The notes: a model not told the origin generated them from the letters alone. 64,000 nucleotides of DNA from Mycolicibacterium hippocampi (GCF_010723735.1 NZ_BLLB01000002.1:434001-498000); one strand, 5' to 3'. Positions 17,654-27,156 are shown, counted from the first letter of the stretch. Translations and numbers: made by a program.

Positions 17654-18430
17654 ATGTTCTCCGTAGCTGACAAATCAGTCGTCGTCACCGGTGGTAGCAA
17701 GGGAATCGGCCTGGGAATCGCATCGGTGTTCGCCTCGGCGGATGCGCACGTAGCCATCGCGGCGCGCTCACGCGCCGACCTCGATACCGCTGTCGCAGAA
17801 CTCGACGAGCTCGGCACCGGCCGGGTGATCGGTGTCGAGACCGACGTGTCCGACCCCGGCTCCTGCACCGCGATGGCGGCGGCGGTGGTGGACGCCTTCG
17901 GCGGGATCGACGTGCTGTGCGCCAACGCCGGCATCTTCCCCGAGGCGCCGCTGAAGACGATGACCCCCGCTCAGCTGTCGGAGGTTCTCGACGTCAACGT
18001 GAAGGGCAACGTGTACAGCGTGCAGGCGTGCCTGGACGCGCTGATCGCCTCCGGTCGCGGCCGTATCGTGCTGACTTCGTCGATCACCGGTCCGATCACC
18101 GGATTCCCCGGCTGGACGCATTACGGCGCCTCCAAGGCGGCGCAACTGGGGTTCATGAGGACCGCCGCGATCGAGTTGGCGCCGCACAAGATCACAGTCA
18201 ACGCCGTGCTGCCCGGCAACATCCTGACCGAGGGCCTGCAGGACATGGGCGAGGACTACCTGGCCGGGATGGCGAAGGCGATACCTGCGGGGGCACTGGG
18301 CACTCCGGCCGACATCGGTTACACGGCGGTGTTCCTGGCCAGCGATGAGGCCGGTTACCTCACCGGCCAGTCGATCGCGGTCGACGGCGGGCAGGTGCTG
18401 CCCGAGTCGCCGGACGCGGTCACGCCTTGA
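17654..18430 (+). CDS. SDR-family NAD(P)-dependent oxidoreductase (FabG-like)
   Basis: The 258-residue classical short-chain dehydrogenase has the cofactor motif TGGSKGIG (12-19), ANAG at 90-93, catalytic Ser143, Tyr157 and Lys161 (HYGASK), and a C-terminal [17 protein letters not shown] 17654 follows GGAGG at short spacing. It is probably a 3-oxoacyl or other ketone reductase; the substrate is not readable. It lies downstream of the structured leader region and its 3' end overlaps maltokinase by 11 nt on the opposite strand. Confidence 0.85.
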   Translation: MFSVADKSVVVTGGSKGIGLGIASVFASADAHVAIAARSRADLDTAVAELDELGTGRVIGVETDVSDPGSCTAMAAAVVDAFGGIDVLCANAGIFPEAPLKTMTPAQLSEVLDVNVKGNVYSVQACLDALIASGRGRIVLTSSITGPITGFPGWTHYGASKAAQLGFMRTAAIELAPHKITVNAVLPGNILTEGLQDMGEDYLAGMAKAIPAGALGTPADIGYTAVFLASDEAGYLTGQSIAVDGGQVLPESPDAVTP

Positions 18431-19727
18431 GAATGCGTTCGATCGACCGCATCGGGATGGGGAGCCAGGACGGCCGGAAGCGCGCCTCGTAGGCCGCCTC
18501 GTACACGGCCTTGTCCAGTTCGTAGGCGGCGAGCACCCGGCCTGAATCCCGCGGATCCGTCCCGGCCACCGCGGCGTAGCCGTCACAGAACGCGGCACTG
18601 TTGCGCGCCACCCAGTCCTGTGCCCGGTGGTGGTCGACAGCCATGTCGGCCAGATTCTGGTGGGCGGCGTACTCGAAGGACCGCAGCACCCCGGCGACGT
18701 CGCGCAACGCTGAATCCGGCCGTCGGCGTTCATCGAGCGGCTGGCCCGGTTCGCCTTCGAAGTCGATCAACAGCCACCGCTGCGGCGTGCGCAGCACCTG
18801 GCCGAGGTGCAGGTCACCGTGCACCCGCTGGACCGGGATCGTCTCGTCGGCGAGCTCGCGATAGCGCGCTTCGATCTGCGGCACATGGTCCTGCAGGGCA
18901 GGCGCCGCCAGCGCCGCGGAGCGCAGCCGCTGCAGCGACGTCTCGACGGGGAAAGGCGCCGAGGACGCACCCAGCTGCTCGGCGAGCGTCGCGTGCACCG
19001 ACGCGACGGCTTCGCCGAGCGCCCGGGACTCGACAGTGAAGTCGGCCGCCTCCCCGTCTGCGTACAGGCTGCGGGTGTTGGCCGTGGCCATGTCCCAGCC
19101 CTCGGTGCTGTTCGCCGCGAACTCGGTCACCATGCCGAGGGCACACGGCTCGGATCCGGTTGCATCCCAGGATGTCTCGTATGATCCGAGCAACCGCGCG
19201 ACATGCGGGTTGCCCGCCCGCGCCAGCACCCGGTTCAGCTCGATGTCGGGGTTGATCCCGGGAGTGATCCGGCGGAACAGCTTGAGCACCGCCCGGTCTC
19301 CGAAGATGACGCTGGTGTTGCTCTGCTCGGCCCCCGACACCCGCGGTGTCGCGTCCAGCGGCAGGCTGACATCAGGCTCCTTGCCGAAACGCAGATCCGC
19401 CACCGCGGCCGACGAGTCGATCAGCGCCAGCAGTCGGTGCGCGGCGTCGGGGTCGTAGAGCGCGTCGTAGCCGGTGCGGCCGCCGTCCGGACCCGAGTCC
19501 GTTCCGATGGTGGCGATCTCCCGGTACCTGTCGTCAGGGGCACTGTCCCACCGCACCAGCACCTGATAGCGCTCGGCGGAGCCGTCGGTGTAGGTGGCGT
19601 CGAGGAGCACGAGCTCGAGGTCGTCGCCCAGCGGGGCGACCGTCGCCGGACGGGCCGACGCCAGTTTCCGGCTGCGGCCCGCATACCAGCGCTGGTGCCG
19701 CATCCAATCGCCGAACGGCAGTGTCAT
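18420..19727 (-). CDS. mak: Maltokinase
   Basis: The 435-residue kinase of the aminoglycoside-phosphotransferase-like fold is similar to mycobacterial Mak (Pep2). The N-terminal cap starts [20 protein letters not shown]-site Lys149 is in AVLKLFRR, the catalytic loop [11 protein letters not shown] contains Asp305, and Mg-binding Asp322 is in [11 protein letters not shown]. It phosphorylates maltose with ATP to maltose-1-phosphate, the GlgE donor for alpha-glucan. In M. tuberculosis the gene follows treS; here the upstream neighbour is a divergent HugZ-like gene. Two tandem GTGTCATCTC copies lie over the start (19721-19741). Confidence 0.92.
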   Translation of the reverse strand: MTLPFGDWMRHQRWYAGRSRKLASARPATVAPLGDDLELVLLDATYTDGSAERYQVLVRWDSAPDDRYREIATIGTDSGPDGGRTGYDALYDPDAAHRLLALIDSSAAVADLRFGKEPDVSLPLDATPRVSGAEQSNTSVIFGDRAVLKLFRRITPGINPDIELNRVLARAGNPHVARLLGSYETSWDATGSEPCALGMVTEFAANSTEGWDMATANTRSLYADGEAADFTVESRALGEAVASVHATLAEQLGASSAPFPVETSLQRLRSAALAAPALQDHVPQIEARYRELADETIPVQRVHGDLHLGQVLRTPQRWLLIDFEGEPGQPLDERRRPDSALRDVAGVLRSFEYAAHQNLADMAVDHHRAQDWVARNSAAFCDGYAAVAGTDPRDSGRVLAAYELDKAVYEAAYEARFRPSWLPIPMRSIERILKA

Positions 19728-19886
19728 CTCGGTGTCATCTCCGGTCCTGTCCGATCTCCTACCTGCATGTCGGCAGGGCGTACTGAGCGGGCGCGCGGGG
19801 CACTTCGATTAGTTGTCCATCAGTCCTCCAACCTACCCAGGACGGCGGGGGATGAATCACCCGAGCGCACGCGCTATCGTGCCGAC

Positions 19887-20699
19887 GTGACCTCCGGCGG
19901 TGCGACACGCGATCATGGCGACCCGGGAGATGCGCCGACCGTGCCTCCCCCGCTGACCGATCCGGTCAACACGATCCGACCGTCGGCAGCCGAGGAGGCC
20001 CGCACCATCGCCGCCTCGACGAACACCGGCACGCTGGCGTCATTGACCGCGGACGGTGATCCGTGGGCGTCGTTCGTCACCTACGGCCTGCTCGGCGGCG
20101 CGCCGGTGCTGTGTGTGTCCAACCTCGCCGAGCACGGCCGCAACCTGGCCGGGGACCCGCGGGCCAGCATCGCCATCGTCGCTCCCGGCACCCAGTCCGA
20201 CCCGCTGGCCACCGGCCGGATCACGCTGGCCGGCCATGTCACCGAGCCCGAAGGCGACGAACGGGCCGCCGCGCGGGAGGCACACCTGGCTGCCGTGGAC
20301 GCGGCCAGGTACTACATCGACTACACCGACTTCTCGCTGTGGGTGTTGCGGGTGGCCCGGGTGCGGTGGGTCGGCGGCTACGGCCGCATGGACTCGACCA
20401 GCGGCCGGGATTACGCCGACGCTCGACCCGACCCGGTGACACCGCTGTCGGCCGGCGCGGTGACCCACCTCAACGACGATCATGCCGCCGCGCTCGCCCA
20501 GATGGCCCGCACGCTCGGCGGGTATCCCGACACCACCGCCGCAGTGTGCACCGGGCTGGACCGCTACGGACTGGATCTCCGGCTGACCACCGACCGCGGA
20601 CTGGCCTACACCCGCATCGGATACGCCGAACCGATCGATTCCATTGACGAATTACGTGCGGCAACAGTTGAACTGACACGACGGGCACGCCAGGGCTGA
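19887..20699 (+). CDS. HugZ-like PPOX-fold/DUF2470 protein
   Basis: The 270-residue protein has an N-terminal split barrel (IAASTNTGTLASLTADGDPW, GAPVLCVSNLAEHGRNLAGD, DYTDFSLWVLRVARVRWVGGYG) and a C-terminal DUF2470 domain (THLNDDHAAALAQMARTLGG). Relatives include haem-degrading HugZ and plant GluTR-binding proteins. Haem use here is inference. GTG 19887 is the first plausible start; a Pro-rich N-terminal segment precedes the barrel. It is divergent from mak and is followed 32 bp later by the pyrE-like gene. Confidence 0.78.
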   Translation: MTSGGATRDHGDPGDAPTVPPPLTDPVNTIRPSAAEEARTIAASTNTGTLASLTADGDPWASFVTYGLLGGAPVLCVSNLAEHGRNLAGDPRASIAIVAPGTQSDPLATGRITLAGHVTEPEGDERAAAREAHLAAVDAARYYIDYTDFSLWVLRVARVRWVGGYGRMDSTSGRDYADARPDPVTPLSAGAVTHLNDDHAAALAQMARTLGGYPDTTAAVCTGLDRYGLDLRLTTDRGLAYTRIGYAEPIDSIDELRAATVELTRRARQG

Positions 20700-20731
20700 G
20701 GGGCCCACCACCGTGCAATACGATCGCCGGT

Positions 20732-21307
20732 ATGGCTGAACAGCAGCGCCCGGAGACCTGGCAGGCGGCATTCGACCTGATCCGCACCCGTGGCCACGAA
20801 CGCCGCGACGAGCCGTTCCGGCTGGTCAGCGGCCAGCTCAGCCACGACTACATCGACGGCAAGTACGCCGTCGACACCGGTGAGCGGCTCACCATCGTGT
20901 CCAGGGCGGTCGCGGATCTGGCCGCGCTCAACGGTATCGAGTTCGACGCGGTCGGCGGTCTGACGATGGGCGCCGACCCGCTGGCTCACGGGGTCGCCAT
21001 GGTGACCGGCAAGGCGTGGTTCTCGGTGCGCAAGGAACAGAAGAGCCGCGGACGTGAGCAGTGGATCGAGGGCACCCGGCTACAACCCGGCACCAGGGTG
21101 CTGCTTGTCGACGATGTCATCAGCACCGGCGGCTCCACCGAGATCGCGCTGGAGCGGGTGACGGCGCTGGGCGCGGTACCCACCGGGGTGATCCCGATGG
21201 TCGACCGGGGCGACGTCGCCGCCGGGCGCTTCGCTCGGCGCGGTGTGCCGTTCTTCGCGCTGGTCAGCTACCGCGACCTGGGGATCGAGCCCGTCGCCGA
21301 CGTGTGA
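20732..21307 (+). CDS. pyrE: Orotate phosphoribosyltransferase-like protein
   Basis: The 191-residue type I phosphoribosyltransferase has the PRPP motif RVLLVDDVISTGGST (122-136), a flexible-loop sequence SVRKEQKSRGREQW and GGLTMGADPLAHG, which fit orotate phosphoribosyltransferase. It would join orotate to PRPP in pyrimidine synthesis. It is not near other pyr genes, so it may be a second or variant OPRT. The neighbouring ABC operon converges with a 2-bp gap. Confidence 0.7.
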   Translation: MAEQQRPETWQAAFDLIRTRGHERRDEPFRLVSGQLSHDYIDGKYAVDTGERLTIVSRAVADLAALNGIEFDAVGGLTMGADPLAHGVAMVTGKAWFSVRKEQKSRGREQWIEGTRLQPGTRVLLVDDVISTGGSTEIALERVTALGAVPTGVIPMVDRGDVAAGRFARRGVPFFALVSYRDLGIEPVADV

Positions 21308-21309
21308 AT

Positions 21310-22359
21310 TCACCGGGCGACCACCAGGACACCGCCCGGCTCGAGGCCGACGGTCACCGGCTCGCCCGCGGCGAACCTGCGCGCCGTGGGGCTGGCCATC
21401 TGGGCGTCGATCAGCGAACCGTCGGCCAGCAGCACGCTCACCCGGGAAATGGCGCCCAGGAAGGACACCGCACTGACCGTCGACGTGCCGGCACGATCGG
21501 CGGTGACGGTGACCGTCTCCGGGCGCACCATTGCCAGCCCGGCCCCAGAGGTGACCGAACCTGCCAGCGCGGGCACCGAGACGCCCAGCAGGTGCGCGCG
21601 ACCGCCGGAAACCCGCGCCGGCACTTTGTTGTTCAGCCCCACGAAGTCCGCGACGAACGGTGTCGCGGGGTTGGCGTAAAGGTCGGCCGGTGGGGCGATC
21701 TGCTCGAGGCGGCCGTGGCGCATCACGCCGACCCGGTCGGCGACGGCCAGTGCCTCCTCCTGGTCGTGGGTGACGAACAGCGTTGTCGTGCCCACCTCGA
21801 GCTGGATCCGGCGGATCTCCTCGCGCAGCTGCGTCCGGACCTTGGCGTCCAAGGCCGACAGCGGCTCGTCGAGCAGCAGGACCCGCGGCTGGATCGCCAG
21901 CGCCCGGGCCAGCGCGACCCGCTGCTGCTGGCCGCCGGAGAGTTCGGCGGCGTACTTGCCGGCATGGGCGGTCAGGCCCACCAGATCCAGCATGTCGGAA
22001 GCCCGGGCGAGCCTGTCCCGCTTGGCTTTTCCGCGCATCTTCAGACCGAAGGCCACGTTGTCGAGCACAGTCAGGTGGGGGAACAGGCTGTAGGCCTGGA
22101 ACACCATCCCCATGTCCCGCTTGTTGGCGGCCACCCTGCCCAGGTCGGTCCCGCCGACCGACACCGTGCCCGACGTCGCGTCGTCCAGGCCGGCGAGGAT
22201 TCTCAGCGCGGTGGTCTTGCCGCAGCCCGAGGGCCCCAGCAGCACCACCAGTTCCCCTGGCTCGATGTGCAGCGTCAGGCCGTCGAGGGCTCTGGTGCTG
22301 CCGTACACCCGGGTGAGGTCGGTCAGCGCGACGGCCACCCCGCCACTGTGGCGGCTCAT
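21310..22359 (-). CDS. ABC transporter ATP-binding protein (PotA/FbpC-like, with TOBE domain)
   Basis: The 349-residue protein has Walker A GPSGCGKTT (42-50), Q-loop VFQAYSLFP, signature LSGGQQQR (140-147), Walker B LLLDEP (161-166), the H-loop in FVTHDQEEA, and a C-terminal TOBE-like domain (LAMVRPETVTV onwards). It powers import by the two permeases encoded upstream. Its ATG overlaps the permease stop (ATGA). The domain order matches polyamine, ferric iron and aminoethylphosphonate importers. Gene order is binding protein, permease, permease, ATPase. Confidence 0.9.
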   Translation of the reverse strand: MSRHSGGVAVALTDLTRVYGSTRALDGLTLHIEPGELVVLLGPSGCGKTTALRILAGLDDATSGTVSVGGTDLGRVAANKRDMGMVFQAYSLFPHLTVLDNVAFGLKMRGKAKRDRLARASDMLDLVGLTAHAGKYAAELSGGQQQRVALARALAIQPRVLLLDEPLSALDAKVRTQLREEIRRIQLEVGTTTLFVTHDQEEALAVADRVGVMRHGRLEQIAPPADLYANPATPFVADFVGLNNKVPARVSGGRAHLLGVSVPALAGSVTSGAGLAMVRPETVTVTADRAGTSTVSAVSFLGAISRVSVLLADGSLIDAQMASPTARRFAAGEPVTVGLEPGGVLVVAR

Positions 22360-23141
22360 CCGGTTGCTCCCGGGATCGCCTCGCGGCGTCTGCGTCGGCC
22401 ACGGGTGACCAGCGACAGGATGAGCAGCAGCACGAACCCGAACAGCAGGGTGGCCAGGGATGCCGCGACCGACGTCGGGCCGTCGCTCTTCCCGATCAGC
22501 ACGATCTGGACCTGCAATGTCTCGTATCCGCTCAGCGACGCGATGGTGTACTCGCCGAGGACCACCGCGATGGAGATGAAGGCAGCGGACAGGATTCCCG
22601 GCCAGATGTTGGGTACCACCACCCGCAAGACTGTCGACATCCAGCTGGCGCCAAGGGATCTGGCGGCTTCGGCCAGAGTCTGCAGGTCGATCGCCGACAG
22701 TGCCGCGTCGAGGGCGCGATAGGCGAACGGCAGCACCACGATCACATAGACGAACGTCAACGTCAGCGCCGATTCGCCGAGGAGGTAGGTCACCCACAGG
22801 TAGACGTTGCGCAATCCGACGACGATCACCAGCGCCGGGATCGTCAGCGGCAGCAGGCAGCAGAACTCGAGCACTCCACTCATCCACCGGGCCCGCAACC
22901 GCACCCAGATCATCGTCGGCACCAACAACGCCAGCATCGCCGCCACGGTGAACACCGCGAGCAGCAACGACACCACGATGGCCTGGTACAGAGCATCGTC
23001 GGTGACCAGGTTCGCCCACGCCTGCCAGGTCCGCCCGTCCCCGAGAAGGTTGCGGGTGGAGAAGTCAGCCATCGCGTACAGCGGGAAACCGAAGAACAGT
23101 CCGAAGACCACCCACAGCCCGCCCCGCACCGCGGTCCTCAT
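22356..23141 (-). CDS. ABC transporter permease 2
   Basis: The 261-residue inner-membrane subunit has about six helices. The EAA loop is LAEAARSLGASWMSTVLRVVVPNIWPGI, described here by its ends only, and it contacts the ATPase. The ATG at 23141 is the start because it overlaps the first permease stop by 4 nt; the frame upstream of it reads antisense to that gene. The N-terminal part MRTAVRGGLWVVFGLFFG begins straight into TM1. Confidence 0.87.
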   Translation of the reverse strand: MRTAVRGGLWVVFGLFFGFPLYAMADFSTRNLLGDGRTWQAWANLVTDDALYQAIVVSLLLAVFTVAAMLALLVPTMIWVRLRARWMSGVLEFCCLLPLTIPALVIVVGLRNVYLWVTYLLGESALTLTFVYVIVVLPFAYRALDAALSAIDLQTLAEAARSLGASWMSTVLRVVVPNIWPGILSAAFISIAVVLGEYTIASLSGYETLQVQIVLIGKSDGPTSVAASLATLLFGFVLLLILSLVTRGRRRRREAIPGATG

Positions 23142-24001
23142 GACAGCCACCGCGCGCTGCGGCGGACCAGGAAGTTGTAGACGCCCATCACCAGCGCCAC
23201 CACCACGATCATCTCCAGCGCCAGCGCGTACGCGAAGCCCTCCTGCCCCAGCACCACTTCGCTGACCAGCGAGGCGCGAATCAACAGCGGCACGATCGGG
23301 CTGCCCTGGCTCACCAGGGCGGCGGCGGTCGCGTAGGCGGCGAATGCGTTGGCGAACAACAACAACGCCGACCCGAGGAAGGCCGGCGTCAACAGCGGAA
23401 TAGCCACCTCCCGCCAGTACGCCCACGACGAGGCTCCGAGGCTGACCGCGGCCTCGCGCCACTGGTCGCGCAGCCCTTCCAGCGCCGGGACGAACACGAT
23501 GACCATCAGCGGGATCTGGAAGTACGTGTAGACCAGGATCAACCCGCCCAGGCCGTACAGCCAACCGGAGCCCGCCAGGTTCCACCCGAAGACCTGCTGC
23601 ACCCACAGCGTCAGCACACCGTTGAGGCCCACCGTCGCCAGGAACGCGAAAGCCAGTGCCACACCGCCGAACTGGGCGAGCACGCTGCACAGCGAGAGCA
23701 CCGCGCGGCGCACCATGGACGTGGCGGGGCTGTTGACGATCAGCCACGCCAGCACGGCCCCGAGCACCGCGCCCAGCAGGGCGGTCGCACCGGAGAGCAG
23801 CACGCTGTCGGCCAGCGCCGCCAACGCGGTACCACTGAACAGCGCCGCGATGCGCTCCAGCGAGAACACCCCGTCGTCGTACACCGAGCCCACGACGACG
23901 GTGACCGTCGGGATGACCAGGAAGAGGACGACGACGGTCAGGAACGGCAGCAGCGGCAGCAGCTCCCGGATCCGGCGTGCGACGCCTCGGCCGGTGGGCA
24001 T
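23138..24001 (-). CDS. ABC transporter permease 1
   Basis: The 287-residue permease has an Arg-rich N-terminus and about six helices. The EAA loop is EAAVSLGASSWAYWREVAI followed by PLLTP. It begins one base after the binding-protein stop (gap at 24002) and ends overlapping permease 2. It pairs with permease 2 to form the translocation channel. Confidence 0.87.
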   Translation of the reverse strand: MPTGRGVARRIRELLPLLPFLTVVVLFLVIPTVTVVVGSVYDDGVFSLERIAALFSGTALAALADSVLLSGATALLGAVLGAVLAWLIVNSPATSMVRRAVLSLCSVLAQFGGVALAFAFLATVGLNGVLTLWVQQVFGWNLAGSGWLYGLGGLILVYTYFQIPLMVIVFVPALEGLRDQWREAAVSLGASSWAYWREVAIPLLTPAFLGSALLLFANAFAAYATAAALVSQGSPIVPLLIRASLVSEVVLGQEGFAYALALEMIVVVALVMGVYNFLVRRSARWLS

Positions 24002-24002
24002 C

Positions 24003-25166
24003 TCAGCCCACTGCAGCGGCCCAGTTGTCCGCCAGATACTTCGCGGCCGCCTCGGTCTGCGCGGGCGTCGGCACGGTCACCGGTCCGTCGACGACGGGCA
24101 TCGAGGCTGCGAGCTTCTCGTCGAGGATGCCGTCGGCGATCATGTTGTCGGCCCGTACCGGCCGCACTCCGCCCTGGGCGAACAGGTTCTGGCCCTCGTC
24201 GCTGTAGAGGAATTCCTGCCACAGCCTGGCCGCGGCGGGATGCGGTGCGTCCTTGTTGATCGCCTGGTAGTAGTAGCCGGCGACCGGGTTGTCCGGAGGC
24301 ACGATGATCTGCCAGGAGGGCAGGCTCTTGGTCTGGGCGGCATTGGTGTAGTTCCAGTCGATGACCACCGGGGTCTGCCCGGACTCGATGGTGGCCGGCG
24401 TCGGGTCGACCGGCAGGAAGTTGCCTGCCTGCTTCAGCTTGCGGAAGAACTCGACGCCGGGGGCGATGTCCTCGACGGAGCCGCCCTGCGACAGCGCGAC
24501 CATCAGAACGCCGGAGAACGCGGCACCGGCCTGCGTCGGGTCGCCGTTGAGCGCCACCATGCCCCGGTACTCCGGCTCGAGTAGGTCGTCCACCCCGGTC
24601 ACCGCAGGCACCTTGGCGGAGTCGAACCCGATCGAGATGTAGCCCCCGTAGTCGTTGACCCAGGCGCCCTCGGAATCCTTGAACGCGGCCGGGATGTCGT
24701 CGAATGTCGCGACCTTGTACGGCGCGAACATCGAGGTGTTCGCGAGCGCCACCGCCTGACCGAGATCGAACACGTCGGGGGCGGTGCTGCGGCCCTTCTG
24801 CTGGTTGGCGGCGTTGATCTCGTCCTGGCTGGACGCGTCCGGCTGCGCGGAATTGACCTTGATTCCGTACTTGTCCGAGAAAGCCGCGATGATCGCGCCG
24901 TAGTTGGCCCAGTCCGGGGGCAGTGCGATCACGTTGAGCTCGCCCTCGGCCTGCGCCGCTTCGACGAGGCCCTCCATGCCGCCGAAGTCCTGCGCGGAGG
25001 TGGCCTCGCCGGCCTTCACCCCGGACGCCGTCTCGGCGCCCGAGTTGTCGCTCTCGGGAGGTGCACAGCCGACCGCGCCGGAGACCAGCACCGCTGATGC
25101 CGCGACGGCGAGAGCTCTGGTGGTGACCCCGGACAGCAACTGTGCGGTGATCCGCGAGAAGTTCAT
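24003..25166 (-). CDS. ABC transporter substrate-binding lipoprotein (family 1/6)
   Basis: The 387-residue lipoprotein has a signal peptide ending in the lipobox LVSGAVGCAPPE (Cys about 34), then a periplasmic-binding fold: GELNVIALPPDWANYGAI, DVFDLGQAVALANTS, PVVIDWNYTNAA and LWQEFLYSDEGQNLFAQGG. Similar proteins bind polyamines, ferric iron, thiamine or phosphonates. Conserved tyrosine pairs typical of iron binding are not obvious, so the substrate is open. It is the first gene of the operon, with two direct repeats upstream at 25191-25235. Confidence 0.85.
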   Translation of the reverse strand: MNFSRITAQLLSGVTTRALAVAASAVLVSGAVGCAPPESDNSGAETASGVKAGEATSAQDFGGMEGLVEAAQAEGELNVIALPPDWANYGAIIAAFSDKYGIKVNSAQPDASSQDEINAANQQKGRSTAPDVFDLGQAVALANTSMFAPYKVATFDDIPAAFKDSEGAWVNDYGGYISIGFDSAKVPAVTGVDDLLEPEYRGMVALNGDPTQAGAAFSGVLMVALSQGGSVEDIAPGVEFFRKLKQAGNFLPVDPTPATIESGQTPVVIDWNYTNAAQTKSLPSWQIIVPPDNPVAGYYYQAINKDAPHPAAARLWQEFLYSDEGQNLFAQGGVRPVRADNMIADGILDEKLAASMPVVDGPVTVPTPAQTEAAAKYLADNWAAAVG

Positions 25167-25190
25167 TGCCGAACCTTCCGATGAGCAGGA

Positions 25191-25235
25191 GACTGCACAG
25201 TGGCTCGGTGGTTACCGCAGCGCGACTGCACAGTG
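25191..25235. promoter_or_regulatory. Two 12-bp direct repeats GACTGCACAGTG upstream of the ABC operon
   Basis: Identical copies lie at 25191-25202 and 25224-25235, 33 bp apart start to start. That is about three helical turns, so they present on the same DNA face. They fall between the divergent binding-protein gene (start 25166) and the F420-type gene (25275). This looks like a regulator-binding pair; no known motif was matched. Confidence 0.5.
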
Positions 25236-25274
25236 AACGGATACACCGGGCCGTGGGAACCTTACCCTGGAGTG

Positions 25275-25718
25275 ATGCCGGATTCTGATGCTGCCGCGGC
25301 ATTCGCAGCCGCCCCCGTCGCCGTGCTGGGCACCACCGGCGCCGGTGCCGCGCCGCACCTGGTGCCGGTGGTCTTCGCGCTGCCCGAAGGTCGCCACGAC
25401 CTGCTGTACACGGCCATCGACGCGAAACCCAAGACCACCCAGCGGCTGCGCCGCCTGGTCAACATCGAGGCCAACCCCACGGTGAGTCTGCTGGTCGATC
25501 ACTATGACGACGACTGGTCCCGGCTGTGGTGGGTGCGCGCCGACGGCACCGCCACCATCCATCACCGCGGCGAACAGATGGCGACCGGCTACGCGTTGCT
25601 GCGGGCCAAGTACCACCAGTACCAGAGGATCGAGCTCGACGGCCCGGTCGTCGCCGTGCAGATCACCCGGTGGTCGTCCTGGCGGGCCTCGCCGGCCTCA
25701 CCGTTGCCGGAGGTCTGA
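25275..25718 (+). CDS. PPOX-class F420-dependent protein (TIGR03668-like)
   Basis: The 147-residue split-barrel protein has [59 protein letters not shown] and a C-terminal [17 protein letters not shown]. The [20 protein letters not shown] segment matches the F420/PPOX subfamily found near cofactor F420 genes in mycobacteria. The reaction is unknown. The start is ATG 25275 (GTG 25272 adjacent in frame). It converges with the EamA gene across a tandem repeat. Confidence 0.78.
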   Translation: MPDSDAAAAFAAAPVAVLGTTGAGAAPHLVPVVFALPEGRHDLLYTAIDAKPKTTQRLRRLVNIEANPTVSLLVDHYDDDWSRLWWVRADGTATIHHRGEQMATGYALLRAKYHQYQRIELDGPVVAVQITRWSSWRASPASPLPEV

Positions 25719-25724
25719 ATCTCG

Positions 25725-25779
25725 GCGCCGCTCGGCGGGGACTCAGCGCCGCTCGGCGGGGACTCAGCGCCGCTCGGCG
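25725..25779. repeat. 21-bp tandem repeat across the EamA stop codon (2.6 copies)
   Basis: Two full 21-bp units (25725-25745 and 25746-25766) and 13 bp of a third (25767-25779) follow without interruption. Each unit begins GCGCCGCTCGGCG and ends ACTCA. On the minus strand each full copy re-encodes the C-terminal AERR and a TGA stop, so the EamA stop has been duplicated. Each unit also contains CGCCG-CT-CGGCG, a small hairpin that may aid termination between convergent genes. Confidence 0.8.
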
Positions 25780-26666
25780 ATCTCCGCCTCGAGTTGTTCC
25801 TCGTAGGCGCCCTCGTCCCTGCCCAGGGCGATGGTGCCGGCGGCCATCGCCACGGTGGCGATCGCGATCGCGACGGCGTCCCACCGTCCGACGTCGAGGT
25901 GTTCCCCGAGGACCACCGCGCCGAGGAGCACCGCGATCACGGGTTCGAGCACCAGCATCGTCGGCACCGAGGTCTGTAGCGACCCGGCGTGGAACGCCGA
26001 CTGCTGCACCAGCACGCCCAGCACTCCCAGCAGCACCAGCAGGTAGGGGACCGGCGTCGTCAGCACCGCGGCCAGCCCTTGGTGGGTCAGCACGTGCATG
26101 ACCAGCTTGGTGAGCACCGCCACGACCCCGAACAGCACGCCGACCGCGACCGCGAGCAGCACCGCCCGTCGCCAGCCGGCGGTTCGCACTGCCACGATCA
26201 CGCACGCAGAAACCGCCGCGGTGCACACCACGGCGACCACCGCGGACGTGGTCAGCGAGGCTTCGTAGTCACCGGGGCGGGCTTTGGCCAGCACCACGAA
26301 CACCGCGAGCGCGATCGTCAGCAGCGTCGCCCATCCCCACTCGGCGCGGGTGACCCGCCGGTGCGCCAGCCGGGCGCTGAGCGGCAGCGCGAACAACAAC
26401 GCCGACGTGAGAATGGGCTGGACCAGCAGCAGCGACCCGTTGGCCAGCGCGAGCGCCTGGAACACGAACCCGGTGATCGCCGCCCCGGTACCCGCCCACC
26501 ACAGCGGCCGGCGCAGCAGCGTCTGGAACATCACCGGGCTCACCCCGTGCTCGGCCGGCACATCCAGGGTGGCCCGCTGGCGCACCACGATGCCGATCGC
26601 CAGGAACACGGCGGCGAGCAGCGCGAGCAGCACGGTCAGACCATGGCCGATGACTGGGCCTCCCAC
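25764..26666 (-). CDS. DMT/EamA-family transporter
   Basis: The 300-residue membrane protein has about nine or ten hydrophobic helices (LTVLLALLAAVFLAIGIVV, ALALANGSLLLVQPILTSAL, TSVPTMLVLEPVIAVLLGAVVLGEHL). The last one carries the EamA-type PxxxLxExxxxxLGxxxLGE pattern. It is probably an exporter of small metabolites; the substrate is unknown. The start is GTG 26666. The C-terminus ERR lies in the tandem repeat. Confidence 0.75.
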   Translation of the reverse strand: MGGPVIGHGLTVLLALLAAVFLAIGIVVRQRATLDVPAEHGVSPVMFQTLLRRPLWWAGTGAAITGFVFQALALANGSLLLVQPILTSALLFALPLSARLAHRRVTRAEWGWATLLTIALAVFVVLAKARPGDYEASLTTSAVVAVVCTAAVSACVIVAVRTAGWRRAVLLAVAVGVLFGVVAVLTKLVMHVLTHQGLAAVLTTPVPYLLVLLGVLGVLVQQSAFHAGSLQTSVPTMLVLEPVIAVLLGAVVLGEHLDVGRWDAVAIAIATVAMAAGTIALGRDEGAYEEQLEAEIAERR

Positions 26667-26799
26667 GGGTGTCAGGCTCCCTTCAGCTCACGGTCCCTGG
26701 ACAAGGACAGCACACTTCGGCGCGCGCCGCCCAGCCCGGCCGGGGCCGCGATTCGATCGATCTTGTTTCAGCGCCCGGGAACTGGGCATTACCCCGGGC

Positions 26800-27138
26800 A
26801 TGAATTTGCGACGAGTGGTCATGATCGCCGGAGTGGCGTTGCTGTTGGTAGGCGTCATCGCGCTGTTGATGCCCGTCTCGGTCTCCGGGCCCGACGCCAG
26901 CATCGGCTGCGGCAACGGGATCGCGGCCGACATGTCGGAGGCCCGCGACGCTGACAGCGGCAATCTGGCCAACCTTCCTGTGCTCAATGAGATCGTGCCG
27001 CACACCGATTACGTCGCCGAGTGCGAGTCGGCGCTGTCCTCGCGTCGTTCCTGGGCGATCCCGGTCGCGGTCGTCGGCCTGGTGGTGCTGGCCGGATCCT
27101 TCTTCGTCGGTGGGCGAAGCGGTCGGGTCTCAACCTGA
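26800..27138 (+). CDS. Small two-helix membrane protein
   Basis: The 112-residue protein has an N-terminal helix (VVMIAGVALLLVGVIALLM), an exposed middle with two cysteines (SIGCGNGIAAD and YVAECESAL) that could form a disulfide, and a C-terminal helix (WAIPVAVVGLVVLAGSFFV). ATG 26800 is chosen; the long frame upstream is antisense to the EamA gene. The family is unknown. It converges with the 90-residue gene across 18 bp. Confidence 0.6.
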   Translation: MNLRRVVMIAGVALLLVGVIALLMPVSVSGPDASIGCGNGIAADMSEARDADSGNLANLPVLNEIVPHTDYVAECESALSSRRSWAIPVAVVGLVVLAGSFFVGGRSGRVST

Positions 27139-27156
27139 GGGTGTGAGCCTGAAGAC

